36,648 nt of DNA from Chloroflexota bacterium (GCA_030666985.1 DAOUWT010000003.1:1-36648); one strand, 5' to 3'. Positions 1-7,868 are shown, numbered from the stretch's first letter. Notes: generated from the sequence alone by a model not told the origin. A program made the numbers and translations.

Positions 1-95
1 AACGAGGAGAAATCTTGGTTTCAGTCTACCATTCACTTACGATGGAAAGATTTCTCCCTGTGGTCGAAATGACATGCTACAACTTAATGATATTG
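1..95. repeat. Palindromic interspersed element, family A, cut by the window edge
   Basis: The segment matches the elements at 5819-5980 and 17983-18103. It keeps the inner pair AGAAATCTT / AAGATTTCT, the right inner arm TCGAAATGACAT (64-75) and the right outer arm AACTTAATGATATTG (81-95). The left arm lies outside the window. No ORF is contained in it, so it resembles a non-autonomous MITE-like or REP-like element. Confidence 0.75.
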
Positions 96-100
96 ACTGA

Positions 101-128
101 ACACTGAATACTGGACACTGAATACTAT
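101..128. repeat. Tandem 14-bp repeat (STRR-like)
   Basis: Two adjacent copies of ACACTGAATACTGG (101-114 and 115-128; the second ends in AT). It directly follows the family A element and reaches the stop codon of the minus-strand gene that ends at 128. The same CAGT-type motif borders the element copy at 17983. Confidence 0.7.
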
Positions 129-1387
129 CACTCATGCACCGTCGCCGCCACAAACGACAGCCCATTCTCTGTCAACGCCCAGGCGGTTTTGTTGAGGGAG
201 TCAATCTTGTCCTGGAAGTTGAGGGCCAGGGCGTCCCAATCGCCGGAGGCAATGACTTCTTCTTTGTCGCGGAAGTAGTCCAGGATGTCGGAGGGATGCT
301 CGCGGGTCTGGTCAATTTCGGGGTCGCCGCCTTCGTGTTTGGCGGAGATGTTGGCTACGTGGTCGGCGATCTCTATCAATTCGTCGCGGCGGTTGTAGGG
401 CTGGATGACAATGCTCTTGTAAGTCTCGACTATATGATGCTCGAAGCGCACCACGTCCTCGAAGCCCCAATCCTTGCGGAATTGAGCCGTGATCTCCATG
501 GTCTCGTTGTTGATGCTGTTGCTCCAGTTGAAGCCTATCAGGGGGGATGTGCCATCCTCGCGGGCGAAGAGCTTGGCCCCCAGCAGAGTCCACAACCCGG
601 CGTAGGGGTTATCGTTACCCATGTAGACCGAGATTTTGAATTCAATATCCACACCCAAGCGGTGGAGCATGTAGCCGAGGAAGACTGTTCCAGGGTTGAT
701 GTTCAGCACTTGTTTGATGCCATATTCGGTGTAGTAATAGAGATATTCATCCAACCACGCGAGGGCATGGTCGTTAGGCTGACCTACGCCGCCAAAGTAA
801 CCGGTGATAGTCTCTGGGCCGCCCAAGTGGATATTGGAACCGTCTGTGCCTTTTGTGTCGAGGGTTTCCACGTAGCTGGCCCCCACAATTTGCATAGCGG
901 CGGCAAAAGCGGCCAGGTCGCCGTCTTCTTCTTGTTCTTTCATCTGGCGAACGCGGATGAAGCGGCCCGGCATGAGCAATTCTTCTTTGATAGCACGCTT
1001 GGCTGTCGTGATCAAATAAGGGAAATATTGGCACGCGCTGACTTCCAGGGTGACGGCAAAGTCATCGGCGAAATCAGTTTCCTTGGCTTTATCTCCCATC
1101 ACCTTGCGCCGGTAGGCGTCCACGCTGATGAAAGCGCCCTGGTCACGCTGCTCGGTGAGCCATTCTAAATCTCTGAGATATTCTGGTTTGGTTTCTTTCA
1201 CCTTGGCAAGCAGGTTCTCCATCTTGCGGGCTTCCTGTGCCTTAGCGTTGATCTCTTCAGGCGTGCCGTATTTGGCCACCACCTCAAAGAAATCATTCAT
1301 CACGCGCATTTCCGGGTCAAGCAAAACCTTGTTAATAGCATCAATGCGGTCGGGGGATATTTGTAGTCGTTTTCGTAAATCGGTCAT
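128..1387 (-). CDS. Unrecognised 419-residue cytosolic protein downstream of panB
   Basis: A well-formed gene of 419 residues. A Shine-Dalgarno AGGAG lies about 7 nt before the ATG at 1387. No signal peptide or membrane segment is visible. The first 100 residues are charged and helical. The middle (about 190-330) has Gly/Asn/aromatic-rich conserved-looking patches such as GGPETITGYFGGVGQ, NINPGTVFLGYMLHRLGV and GFNWSNSINNETMEI, which suggest an enzyme core, possibly an alpha/beta barrel. I do not recognise the family and assign no reaction. It follows panB on the same strand after a 63-bp gap holding a short tandem repeat, so co-transcription is plausible. The overlapping plus-strand frame (134-1168) is treated as a shadow. 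Confidence 0.75.
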   Translation of the reverse strand: MTDLRKRLQISPDRIDAINKVLLDPEMRVMNDFFEVVAKYGTPEEINAKAQEARKMENLLAKVKETKPEYLRDLEWLTEQRDQGAFISVDAYRRKVMGDKAKETDFADDFAVTLEVSACQYFPYLITTAKRAIKEELLMPGRFIRVRQMKEQEEDGDLAAFAAAMQIVGASYVETLDTKGTDGSNIHLGGPETITGYFGGVGQPNDHALAWLDEYLYYYTEYGIKQVLNINPGTVFLGYMLHRLGVDIEFKISVYMGNDNPYAGLWTLLGAKLFAREDGTSPLIGFNWSNSINNETMEITAQFRKDWGFEDVVRFEHHIVETYKSIVIQPYNRRDELIEIADHVANISAKHEGGDPEIDQTREHPSDILDYFRDKEEVIASGDWDALALNFQDKIDSLNKTAWALTENGLSFVAATVHE

Positions 1388-1402
1388 AATATTCTCCTGG
1401 GG

Positions 1403-1432
1403 GTAGTCGTTAGTCTCGTAGTCGTTAGTCGC
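1403..1432. repeat. Tandem 15-bp repeat in the panB downstream gap
   Basis: Two copies of GTAGTCGTTAGTCTC (1403-1417, 1418-1432; the second has G at the fourteenth position). It fills most of the gap between panB and the next minus-strand gene, and belongs to the degenerate short tandem repeats seen in many gaps of this window. Confidence 0.7.
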
Positions 1433-1450
1433 CGCAGACTATCAGACTAA

Positions 1451-2305
1451 TCAATCCATCAACTCCATCAAATCGTCGTATTCTTCGTCTTTCATGGTGA
1501 ACCAATTCTCACGCTGGGGGAAGGTTTTGTCGGTCACTTCGCTCACGTACTCTTGCAGTCCATTCAGGATTATTTCTCCGGCGTTGCCGAAGACTTTTGC
1601 CATGCGCGGCGTAAAGTCGGGGTAGAGGCCGAACATGTCGTGGTAAATCAACAATTGGCCATGAGCGTGGGGGCCGGAACCGAGGCTTAGTATCAGGCAA
1701 TCTTTAGCTCGCTCGGTGATGATCTTGCAGACCCGGTCGGGAACCATTTCTAGCAAGATGGCAAAAGCTCCCGCTTCTTCAATGGCCTTGGCATCGTCAA
1801 TGATCTGTTTGGCCTGGTGCGCTCCCCGCCCCTGCACGCGGAAGCCTCCCAGGGCGGCCACGCTCTGCGGGGTGAGTCCCAGGTGACCAACGACGGGAAT
1901 CCCGGCTGCACGAATCCCGGCCACTCTGCTGGCGATCTCACTTCCACCTTCTAGCTTAATCGCGTCACAACTTGCCTCGGCCATAAATCTCCCCGCGCTA
2001 AGGATGGCTGTTTCAGTGCTGGCCTGGTAGCTCATGTAGGGCATGTCTCCTACCAAAAAAGCTGTTGGCGCTCCCCGTCGAACGGCTTGGGTGTGGCGGA
2101 TCATGTCGTCCATGGTCACGGGCAAAGTGCTGTCGTAGCCCAGCATGGTCATCCCTAAACTGTCGCCGACCAAGATCATGTCTATGCCAGCTTGCTCCTG
2201 AAAAGATGCGGTGGGGTAGTCGTAACAGGTCAACCACGAAATAGGGTCTCCCTTTTTAGCTTTGCCGAACAATGTGCGAATAGTAACTTTTTTACGGTCT
2301 GACAT
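1451..2305 (-). CDS. panB: 3-methyl-2-oxobutanoate hydroxymethyltransferase (ketopantoate synthesis)
   Basis: PanB transfers a hydroxymethyl group from 5,10-methylene-tetrahydrofolate to alpha-ketoisovalerate to make ketopantoate, the first committed step to pantothenate and CoA. The 284-residue length is normal for this TIM-barrel family. The signature LVGDSLGMTMLGYDST spans residues 45-60. Asp48, Asp87 and Glu119 match the family's Mg2+ ligands. A strong GGAGG lies before the ATG at 2305. No panC or panD is nearby. Its cofactor ties it to folD and fhs just downstream on the other strand. The gene after it (1387-128) may share its transcript. Confidence 0.97.
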   Translation of the reverse strand: MSDRKKVTIRTLFGKAKKGDPISWLTCYDYPTASFQEQAGIDMILVGDSLGMTMLGYDSTLPVTMDDMIRHTQAVRRGAPTAFLVGDMPYMSYQASTETAILSAGRFMAEASCDAIKLEGGSEIASRVAGIRAAGIPVVGHLGLTPQSVAALGGFRVQGRGAHQAKQIIDDAKAIEEAGAFAILLEMVPDRVCKIITERAKDCLILSLGSGPHAHGQLLIYHDMFGLYPDFTPRMAKVFGNAGEIILNGLQEYVSEVTDKTFPQRENWFTMKDEEYDDLMELMD

Positions 2306-2461
2306 TTTGAACCTCCGTTATGTGAGTGAATGTGGCGTTAAACGTAATGAGTAAAACGTGAAGCGTAAACCCATTGGGTATTATAAACTGCGGCTGTCCT
2401 TTATTCAATTGACGTTTATCCATAAATGGGGGGAATAGGGAAACAGGAGAGATAGAGGATG

Positions 2462-2580
2462 CAAAGTGCTCCCCGCCGCCATCCGCCCCCACACACGCTA
2501 CCCGCCCCCCCGCCGCCGCTATCTGCCCCCCGCCCGCCATCCCCCGCCGCCACCCGCTCTCCCCCCAGCCATTCGCCACC
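2462..2580. other. C-run-rich intergenic tract (G-rich on the minus strand)
   Basis: In the roughly 415-bp gap between panB and folD, about 120 bp of the plus strand is nearly free of long purine runs and carries many runs of 4-7 C (around 2467, 2486, 2502, 2526, 2541, 2562). Read on the minus strand, the direction of panB transcription, it gives many G runs with quadruplex potential. It lies 160-275 bp upstream of the panB start. No credible gene is present: minus frame 2292-2651 and plus frame 2466-2648 are Pro/Arg- or Gly-rich composition artefacts. Confidence 0.6.
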
Positions 2581-2644
2581 CTAATATATCTCTGATATAT
2601 CATCTGAATATTGTGACGAATATAACTTGCAAGGAATGCATTTT

Positions 2645-2671
2645 TTGACAATAATAGGCGTGGTGTATTAG
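2645..2671 (+). promoter_or_regulatory. Candidate sigma70-type promoter of folD
   Basis: A perfect -35 hexamer TTGACA at 2645-2650 is followed after 15 bp by TATTAG (2666-2671), with TG immediately before it. The spacing is short, so a -10 shifted by 1-2 bases is possible. Transcription would start about 40 bp before folD. Confidence 0.4.
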
Positions 2672-2720
2672 AGTGGAGAATTTTTTATCAATAAGATATG
2701 ATCGTAAGGGAGTTGATTTT

Positions 2721-3602
2721 ATGACAGCAAAAAAAATTGATGGCCGAGCAATTGCTAAAGACATCCGCGAGGCAGTAAAAGCTGATGTGGCTGCTATGGT
2801 CGCCGAGGGGTATAATCCCCCCGGTCTGGCGACAGTCTTGGTTGGCGAAGACCCAGCTTCACAGGTTTATGTGCGTATGAAGCATAAAGCCTGCGAAGAG
2901 GCGGGCATTAAATCCTTTCAGCACAAATTGCCAGCCACATCCACCCAAGAAGAAGTGGAAATTTTGGTGAAAGAGTTGAACGCAGACCCAGAAGTTCATG
3001 GTATTTTGGTACAATTGCCACTGCCCGATGGCATGGATGATGAACAAGTGCTAAACGCTATTAGTATTGAAAAAGACGTAGACGGCTTCCACCCCCTCAA
3101 CATTGGACGTCTCGCTCAAAAAGGGCGCGAACCTCGATTTGTCCCTTGCACACCCAATGGCTGCATTCACCTTTTGAAAACTTCAGGTATTGAACTAGAA
3201 GGCGCTAACGCGGTTGTTCTAGGACGTTCTAACATTGTGGGCATGCCAGTAGCTCTTTTGTTGGTAGAGGAAAACGCCACGGTTACTATTTGTCACTCAC
3301 GCACACGCGACCTCGAAGCAAAATGCCGTGAGGCAGATGTTTTGATAGCCGCCGTGGGACGTCCCGAAATGGTGCGTGGCGATTGGATTAAACCTGGGGC
3401 CGCTGTCATTGACGTAGGCGTGAACCGCGTGGATGATGAAACCGCCAAGCGAGGTTATCGCCTCGTGGGGGATGTTGCCTACGAGGAAGCCCAACAAGTC
3501 GCGGGGCACTTAACCCCGGTTCCGGGTGGAGTTGGTCCCATGACCATTGCCATGTTGCTTCGCAACACCGTTCGTTCTGCGAAAGTCGCTTACAGCGAAT
3601 AA
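2721..3602 (+). CDS. folD: Bifunctional methylene-THF dehydrogenase / methenyl-THF cyclohydrolase
   Basis: FolD interconverts 5,10-methylene-THF, 5,10-methenyl-THF and 10-formyl-THF with NADP(H). I chose the ATG at 2721 (293 residues), because AAGGGAG stands 7 nt upstream and the homologous sequence begins MTAKKIDG; the frame is open back to 2673. The active-site Tyr50-x3-Lys54 pair (YVRMK), [24 protein letters not shown] and the nucleotide-binding [17 protein letters not shown] are all present, and the C-terminal [14 protein letters not shown] is intact. It sits 183 bp before fhs, which makes the 10-formyl-THF that FolD consumes or produces. Confidence 0.97.
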   Translation: MTAKKIDGRAIAKDIREAVKADVAAMVAEGYNPPGLATVLVGEDPASQVYVRMKHKACEEAGIKSFQHKLPATSTQEEVEILVKELNADPEVHGILVQLPLPDGMDDEQVLNAISIEKDVDGFHPLNIGRLAQKGREPRFVPCTPNGCIHLLKTSGIELEGANAVVLGRSNIVGMPVALLLVEENATVTICHSRTRDLEAKCREADVLIAAVGRPEMVRGDWIKPGAAVIDVGVNRVDDETAKRGYRLVGDVAYEEAQQVAGHLTPVPGGVGPMTIAMLLRNTVRSAKVAYSE

Positions 3603-3649
3603 TTTCCACTTGAATATTTTTGGCTCTTTGAGATTTCACAGGATTTACC

Positions 3650-3715
3650 AGTGAAACGTAATGCGTGATGCGTGAGGTACTCGGTCACGTTTCACGTTTT
3701 ACGCTTCACTTTCTT
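3650..3715. repeat. CGTGAAA-type heptamer palindrome (family B)
   Basis: A run of GTGAAACGTAATGCGTGATG followed by TCACGTTTCACGTTTTACG forms two inverted arms of imperfect 7-bp CGTGAAA units. It lies in the 183-bp folD-fhs gap. The same motif recurs at 2326-2370, 7885-7940, 10549-10590, 23435-23452, 24410-24490, 26219-26262 and 26700-26735. Confidence 0.65.
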
Positions 3716-3785
3716 CTCAACCCCGTAAGTTCCTAGAGACCCATATTCTTTTTAGACACATTTCTATATACAAGGAGTAAAACAA

Positions 3786-5672
3786 ATGCCTATCGAAATT
3801 AAGCACCCCGTCCCCTCAGATATTGACATCGCTCATGCCGCCGAGAAATTTCCAATCTCAAAAATAGCAAAAGAGGTTGGTTTGTTGGAAGATGAACTGG
3901 AACTTTACGGCAAATATAAAGCCAAGGTAACGCTAGACGTCCTGGAACGTTTGAAGGATGTCCCCAATGGAAAATACATTGACGTGACCGCCATCACCCC
4001 CACACCTTTGGGAGAGGGAAAAACAGTCACCACCATCGGCCTCAGCCAAGGATTACACTATATTGGCAAAAAGGTCTTCACCTGCATCCGTCAGCCATCG
4101 CAAGGCCCAACTTTTGGCATCAAGGGCGGCGCGGCTGGCGGCGGATATGCCCAAGTTGTGCCTATGGAGGATTTCAACCTCCACCTGACGGGTGACATCC
4201 ACGCCGTGGGTGCGGCGCATAACCTCTTGGCCGCGGCAATCGATAACCGCATGGCGAAAGAAGCCCGCTGGAGCACCGATTTCTTGGCCAAAGCTCTTTG
4301 CCCGGACGGCGAATACACCGACTCCATGCGCAAACGATTAAAGAAATTAGGCATCAAGTCAGAAAAACCCTCCGATTTGAACGACGCAGACAAAGAGCGC
4401 ATGTTCCGCCTCAACATTGACCCCGACGCCGTTCAATGGCGGCGCGTGGTAGATGTCTCCGACGCTGCGCTGCGCGACATCACCGTTGGCAAGGGCGGCA
4501 AGGGTAATGGCCTGGTGCGCGAAAGCGGATATGACATCACCGTGGCCTCCGAGATCATGGCCGCACTTGCCATGTGCTCCGACCTGGCAGACTTGCGCGA
4601 ACGCATGGGCCGTATCATCATCGGCACCAGCAAAAAAGGCGGCAAGATGCACGCTGGGACTATTGAACCCATCACAGCCGAGGACCTGAACGTAGCCGGC
4701 GCGATGACCGTTTTGCTCAAGGATGCTATCAAGCCTAACCTGATGCAGACCCTGCCCGGCAGCCCGGCCTTTGTACACTGTGGGCCATTCGCTAACATCG
4801 CCCAGGGCAACAGCTCCATCATCGCCGATAAAATCGCCCTCAAGCTGGCTGATTATGTAGTCACCGAGTCCGGTTTTGGCGCTGACTGCGGCATGGAAAA
4901 GTTCATGAACCTCAAATGCCGCTACAGTGGATTAGTTCCCGATTGCGTGGTGCTGGTCGCTACCATTCGCGCCCTAAAGATGCACGGCGGCGGCCCCAAG
5001 GTTGTCGCTGGCAAACCTCTAGGAAAAGCTTATACTGAGGAAAACCTAGAATTACTAGAGGCCGGCTTGCCCAACTTGTTGCAGCATATTGAGAACGCGG
5101 TCAAATTTGGCGTGCCGGTAGTGGTAGCCATCAACCGCTTCAAGTACGACACTGACGCCGAGGTCGAGTTGATCCGCAAACGCGCCAAGGAAACAGGCGC
5201 CGAGGACGCAGCCATGCACTTTGTTTGGGCCAAGGGCGGCGAGGGCGGAGCCGAGCTTGCTCGCGCAGTCGTCAAAGCCTGCGAAAAACCGAACAATTTC
5301 AAATTCCTCTACGATGACGATATGTCCATCAAAGAAAAGATCGAGACCGTCGCCCGTGAAATCTACCGCGCTGACGGAGTGGACTATACACCCGAGGCGG
5401 AGGCCAAGATCAAGCAATTCACCAAGATGGGCCTGAGCCATCTGCCACTTTGTATGGCGAAAACTCACTTATCGTTCACGCATGATCCGGCGCTCAAGGG
5501 CACGCCGCGCGGATTCCGCATGCCAATCACCGACGTGCGGGCCAGCGTGGGGGCAGGGTTCATCTTCCCCCTCTGCGGCACAATGAAGACCATGCCCGGA
5601 CTACCCACCCGCCCAGTTTTCACGGATATTGAAATTGATGTGAAAACCGGTGAGGTCTTAGGGTTATCATAA
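3786..5672 (+). CDS. fhs: Formate-tetrahydrofolate ligase, long form
   Basis: This enzyme uses ATP to join formate to tetrahydrofolate, giving 10-formyl-THF, the entry step of the methyl branch of the Wood-Ljungdahl pathway and of formate-fed C1 metabolism. The ATP loop TPTPLGEGKT is at residues 71-80. SQGPTFGIKGGAAGGGY, FNLHLTGDIHAVGAAHNLLA, the region around WRRVVDVSDAALRDI, and HAGTIEPITAEDLNVAGAM follow in the expected order. AAGGAG lies 9 nt before the ATG. At 628 residues it is about 70 longer than the usual ~557-residue bacterial enzyme. Extra residues are visible around 180-215 (charged, lysine-rich), and the rest seem spread toward the C-terminus. An intrinsic terminator follows. Confidence 0.97.
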   Translation: MPIEIKHPVPSDIDIAHAAEKFPISKIAKEVGLLEDELELYGKYKAKVTLDVLERLKDVPNGKYIDVTAITPTPLGEGKTVTTIGLSQGLHYIGKKVFTCIRQPSQGPTFGIKGGAAGGGYAQVVPMEDFNLHLTGDIHAVGAAHNLLAAAIDNRMAKEARWSTDFLAKALCPDGEYTDSMRKRLKKLGIKSEKPSDLNDADKERMFRLNIDPDAVQWRRVVDVSDAALRDITVGKGGKGNGLVRESGYDITVASEIMAALAMCSDLADLRERMGRIIIGTSKKGGKMHAGTIEPITAEDLNVAGAMTVLLKDAIKPNLMQTLPGSPAFVHCGPFANIAQGNSSIIADKIALKLADYVVTESGFGADCGMEKFMNLKCRYSGLVPDCVVLVATIRALKMHGGGPKVVAGKPLGKAYTEENLELLEAGLPNLLQHIENAVKFGVPVVVAINRFKYDTDAEVELIRKRAKETGAEDAAMHFVWAKGGEGGAELARAVVKACEKPNNFKFLYDDDMSIKEKIETVAREIYRADGVDYTPEAEAKIKQFTKMGLSHLPLCMAKTHLSFTHDPALKGTPRGFRMPITDVRASVGAGFIFPLCGTMKTMPGLPTRPVFTDIEIDVKTGEVLGLS

Positions 5673-5696
5673 CCGTAGGTTGCGAAGCTTAAATGT

Positions 5697-5736
5697 AAAA
5701 GGGTGGCTGTTGCCTGCGGTAGTAGCCACCCTTTTT
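5697..5736 (+). terminator. Rho-independent terminator of fhs
   Basis: The arms AAAAGGGTGGCT (5697-5708) and AGCCACCCTTTT (5724-5735) pair perfectly and the second ends in a T run. It starts 24 bp after the fhs stop codon. Confidence 0.9.
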
Positions 5737-5749
5737 GCGAATCACCCGC

Positions 5750-5789
5750 AGGTGCATTGCACTTCAGGCTTTTAGAGTGCGTTGCACCT
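5750..5789. repeat. AGGTGCA..TGCACCT inverted repeat
   Basis: AGGTGCATTGCACT (5750-5763) and AGTGCGTTGCACCT (5776-5789) are near-perfect inverted copies, and each is itself almost palindromic. It lies just past the fhs terminator and has no T tract of its own, so it is more likely a repeat element than a terminator. Confidence 0.55.
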
Positions 5790-5818
5790 ATGGAATCCAT
5801 CACTCATTACTCTTTACT

Positions 5819-5980
5819 CAATGTCGTTAAGTTAGGCAATTAATCATGTCATTTCGACGAGGTTTCGGCACGATTACCGCCGAATAACGAGGAGAAATCT
5901 TGGTTTCAGTCTACTATTCACTTGCGACGGAAAGATTTCTCACTTCGTTCGAAATGACATGTTACAACTAAATGACATTG
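5819..5980. mobile_element. Family A palindromic MITE-like element, complete copy
   Basis: The best preserved copy, about 162 bp. The outer arms are CAATGTCGTTAAGTTAG (5819-5835) and AACTAAATGACATTG (5966-5980). The inner arms ATGTCATTTCGA (5846-5857) and TCGAAATGACAT (5949-5960) are perfect complements, and a third pair AGAAATCTT / AAGATTTCT lies inside. The bases just outside are ACTCTTTACT on the left and ACTCTTTGCT on the right, a possible 10-bp target duplication, although similar low-complexity text occurs elsewhere (around 23417). It has no ORF. Confidence 0.75.
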
Positions 5981-6004
5981 ACTCTTTGCTCATCACTCTC
6001 ACAA

Positions 6005-6781
6005 ATGAAACAACCCGGCACCGCACCAGTTCGCAGGTACACCTACCGCCAGGAGTGGCAGCTTGGCGAAGTTGAAATAATCGAAGAAACGCTCATCACT
6101 ATTTACGTCAACGAGCAAGAGCTGATCACCTTAATGGGTTCCCCGCTCAACCTGGATTGGCTGGCCTTAGGATTTTTGAAAAACGAGGGCCTAATTGAGG
6201 GACTTGATGAAGTCGAGCAGATTCGAGTTAACCCCAGTGGCTGCGGCGTTGAAGTGTGGCTGAGTCGCAGTTTCGAAAAACCTGAGCGCATTATCGCTAC
6301 CTCTGGGTGCGGCCGGGGAGTCACTTTCAGCGATCCTTCAGTTGAGATCGAACCATTCCGCGACACTTTAAGAATTGAACCCCAAAGTCTTTCAGAAGCT
6401 ATCAACCGCCTCCAATCCAAAGACAGCCTATACGCCCGCGCTCGCGGCGTCCACGCTGCAGGGCTGCTGGATCCCGATAGCAATCAATTGCTTGCGGTCG
6501 CAGAAGACATTGGCCGTCATAACAGCATTGACAAAGTCCGCGGAGCTTGCTTGGTTGAGGGGATTGAAACACGTGGGCGCGTTCTCCTGACCACCGGGCG
6601 TGTTTCCTCCGAGATGCTGCGTAAAGGGGCCTTGATGGGCTGCCCGATCATCGCCTCCCGCACCTCGCCCACCTCCCTCTCGGTGAATATGGCCCGCGCC
6701 TGGAACATCACCCTGGTCGGTTATGTCCGCAGGGAAGGGGTGCAGGTTTATAGTTTTCCAGAGCGAATGGGGTACAATTGA
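6005..6781 (+). CDS. fdhD: FdhD, sulfur carrier for formate dehydrogenase maturation
   Basis: FdhD passes sulfur from a cysteine desulfurase to the molybdenum/tungsten cofactor of formate dehydrogenase. Conserved blocks are present: ATSGCGRG (98-105), HAAGLLD, AEDIGRHNSIDKVRG and TGRVSSEMLRKGALMGCPII. I prefer the ATG at 6005 (258 residues). An in-frame ATG at 5972 lies inside the family A repeat, and neither has a clear ribosome site. Only one cysteine (Cys102) is seen where E. coli has a CxxC pair. No formate dehydrogenase is in the window. With fhs and folD upstream it suggests formate is made or used by this cell. Confidence 0.93.
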   Translation: MKQPGTAPVRRYTYRQEWQLGEVEIIEETLITIYVNEQELITLMGSPLNLDWLALGFLKNEGLIEGLDEVEQIRVNPSGCGVEVWLSRSFEKPERIIATSGCGRGVTFSDPSVEIEPFRDTLRIEPQSLSEAINRLQSKDSLYARARGVHAAGLLDPDSNQLLAVAEDIGRHNSIDKVRGACLVEGIETRGRVLLTTGRVSSEMLRKGALMGCPIIASRTSPTSLSVNMARAWNITLVGYVRREGVQVYSFPERMGYN

Positions 6782-6860
6782 CGGTAGTGGTTATATATTG
6801 ACTGATAAAGTATCTTCAGATATGTTGTAAATTAACAAAAACTATCTGGAGGTATCCCTT

Positions 6861-6959
6861 ATGATTTGTGAAATCATCACGCATTCTTGCACAAAATGTA
6901 GCAGCATCAATATTGTTAAAAATGGTAAAGATTACAAAAATAAGCAAAAGTTTCACTGT
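6861..6959 (+). pseudogene. IS1-family InsA-like transposase remnant
   Basis: A ribosome site (TGGAGG) lies 7 nt before the ATG. The first 33 residues contain CTKCSSINIVKNGK followed by NKQKFHC, which resembles the N-terminal zinc-binding domain of IS1-type InsA proteins (CxxC, xxVKNGK, KQxYxC). At the expected second CxxC the reading frame enters a palindromic repeat beginning TGTCATTGCGAG at 6957 and continues as repeat-encoded sequence to 7139. The helix-turn-helix and the InsB part are absent. I conclude it is a truncated transposase gene. A small genuine zinc-ribbon protein cannot be excluded. Confidence 0.55.
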
Positions 6960-7227
6960 CATTGCGAGTGTCGCCACAGCGCGTTTGGTGCTGCTCAAAG
7001 GGAAAGAAACTTAATGGCATGTCATTGCGAACCCCGGTTTTTGGGGTGTGGCAATCTCCCTGAACACTGTGCCCCTTTGTTGTTCAGGGAGGCTGCCGCG
7101 TCACAAAAGGCGTTCCTCGCAGCGACATATGTTTCTTAGTAGGAACGGCGTGAAACAGAGAGACGAAGCAATCTCCCGGATGACGGGGGGACTGCCACGT
7201 CGCAAAAAACGCTCCTCGCAGTGACAT
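6957..7227. repeat. GTCATTGCGA palindromic repeats (family C), nested copies
   Basis: One nearly complete element spans 7019-7128. Its ends are GTCATTGCGA (7021-7030) and TCGCAGCGACAT (7117-7128), and an internal hairpin has perfect arms CTCCCTGAACA (7056-7066) and TGTTCAGGGAG (7081-7091). A left-end fragment lies at 6957-6968, and a partial copy at about 7160-7227 ends in TCGCAGTGACAT. This palindrome type is widespread in bacterial genomes. No gene lies between 7140 and 7282. Confidence 0.7.
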
Positions 7228-7282
7228 ATTAATGAAAGTGTAAAGTCAATTCTAAACCATTCCACATTCACGGAGGCTATCT

Positions 7283-7840
7283 ATGCTTACTGAGATATAT
7301 ACAGAAACAAAAACTCGCATGAAAGGCGCCATCGAAGCACTTCAGGATGAACTTAACATCATTCGCACAGGACGAGCAAACCCTGCTTTGGTAGAAATGC
7401 TTCCCATAGAATATTATGGAACCGAAACACCATTGCGGGAGCTGGCTAGCATAAGTGTCCCAGAAGCAAGGTCGCTGCTCATCCGCCCTTATGATCCTTC
7501 TACCCTCAAAAACATCGAACGCTCTATTCTGAAGTCAGATTTGGGACTTATGCCGAATAATAATGGAGAAAATATCCATCTCAACCTCCCAACTCTTACC
7601 GGGGAACGCCGCAAGGAATTAGTTCGAGTCGTTAGCTCCAAAGGAGAAGAGACCCGTATAGCAATTCGTAACATCCGGCGCGACAGTATCCGCGATTTAC
7701 GGAGCTTCGAAGAGGAAAACTTGCTTACCGAAGATGATCTTCACCTGGGCAAAGAGGAAGTTCAAAAGATCACAGATCAATTCAGCGCGGAAGTAGGCGA
7801 TATTTGTGAGCGCAAAGAAAAAGAAGTTATGGAAGTGTAG
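7283..7840 (+). CDS. frr: Ribosome recycling factor
   Basis: RRF acts with EF-G to split the post-termination ribosome. The 185-residue length and the sequence fit the family: RTGRANPALVEMLPIEYYG (28-46), PLRELASISVPEARSLLIRPYD, and the C-terminal helix ending in ERKEKEVMEV. GGAGG lies 7 nt before the ATG. The usual upstream partners pyrH and tsf are missing here; the region upstream is repeats and a transposase remnant, so the ancestral order has probably been broken. uppS and cdsA downstream keep the common bacterial frr-uppS-cdsA order. Confidence 0.98.
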   Translation: MLTEIYTETKTRMKGAIEALQDELNIIRTGRANPALVEMLPIEYYGTETPLRELASISVPEARSLLIRPYDPSTLKNIERSILKSDLGLMPNNNGENIHLNLPTLTGERRKELVRVVSSKGEETRIAIRNIRRDSIRDLRSFEEENLLTEDDLHLGKEEVQKITDQFSAEVGDICERKEKEVMEV

Positions 7841-7868
7841 GCCATAAGGGAAGTCGCAAAAAAACAGC

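Noticed and set aside
134-1168. 344-codon plus-strand open frame opposite the panB-linked gene
   Set aside because: It is antisense to a better gene with a ribosome site. Its translation is low in motif content and rich in Val/Gly/Phe, as expected for an antisense shadow.
2292-2651. 119-codon minus ORF upstream of panB
   Set aside because: It reads the C-run tract as a Gly-rich segment and overlaps the panB ribosome site. No family features.
2306-3785. ZTP (pfl) or THF riboswitch before folD or fhs
   Set aside because: Such riboswitches precede these genes in some bacteria, so I looked for the conserved CCGCCUGGGCA-type and GGGUCG elements. None is present.
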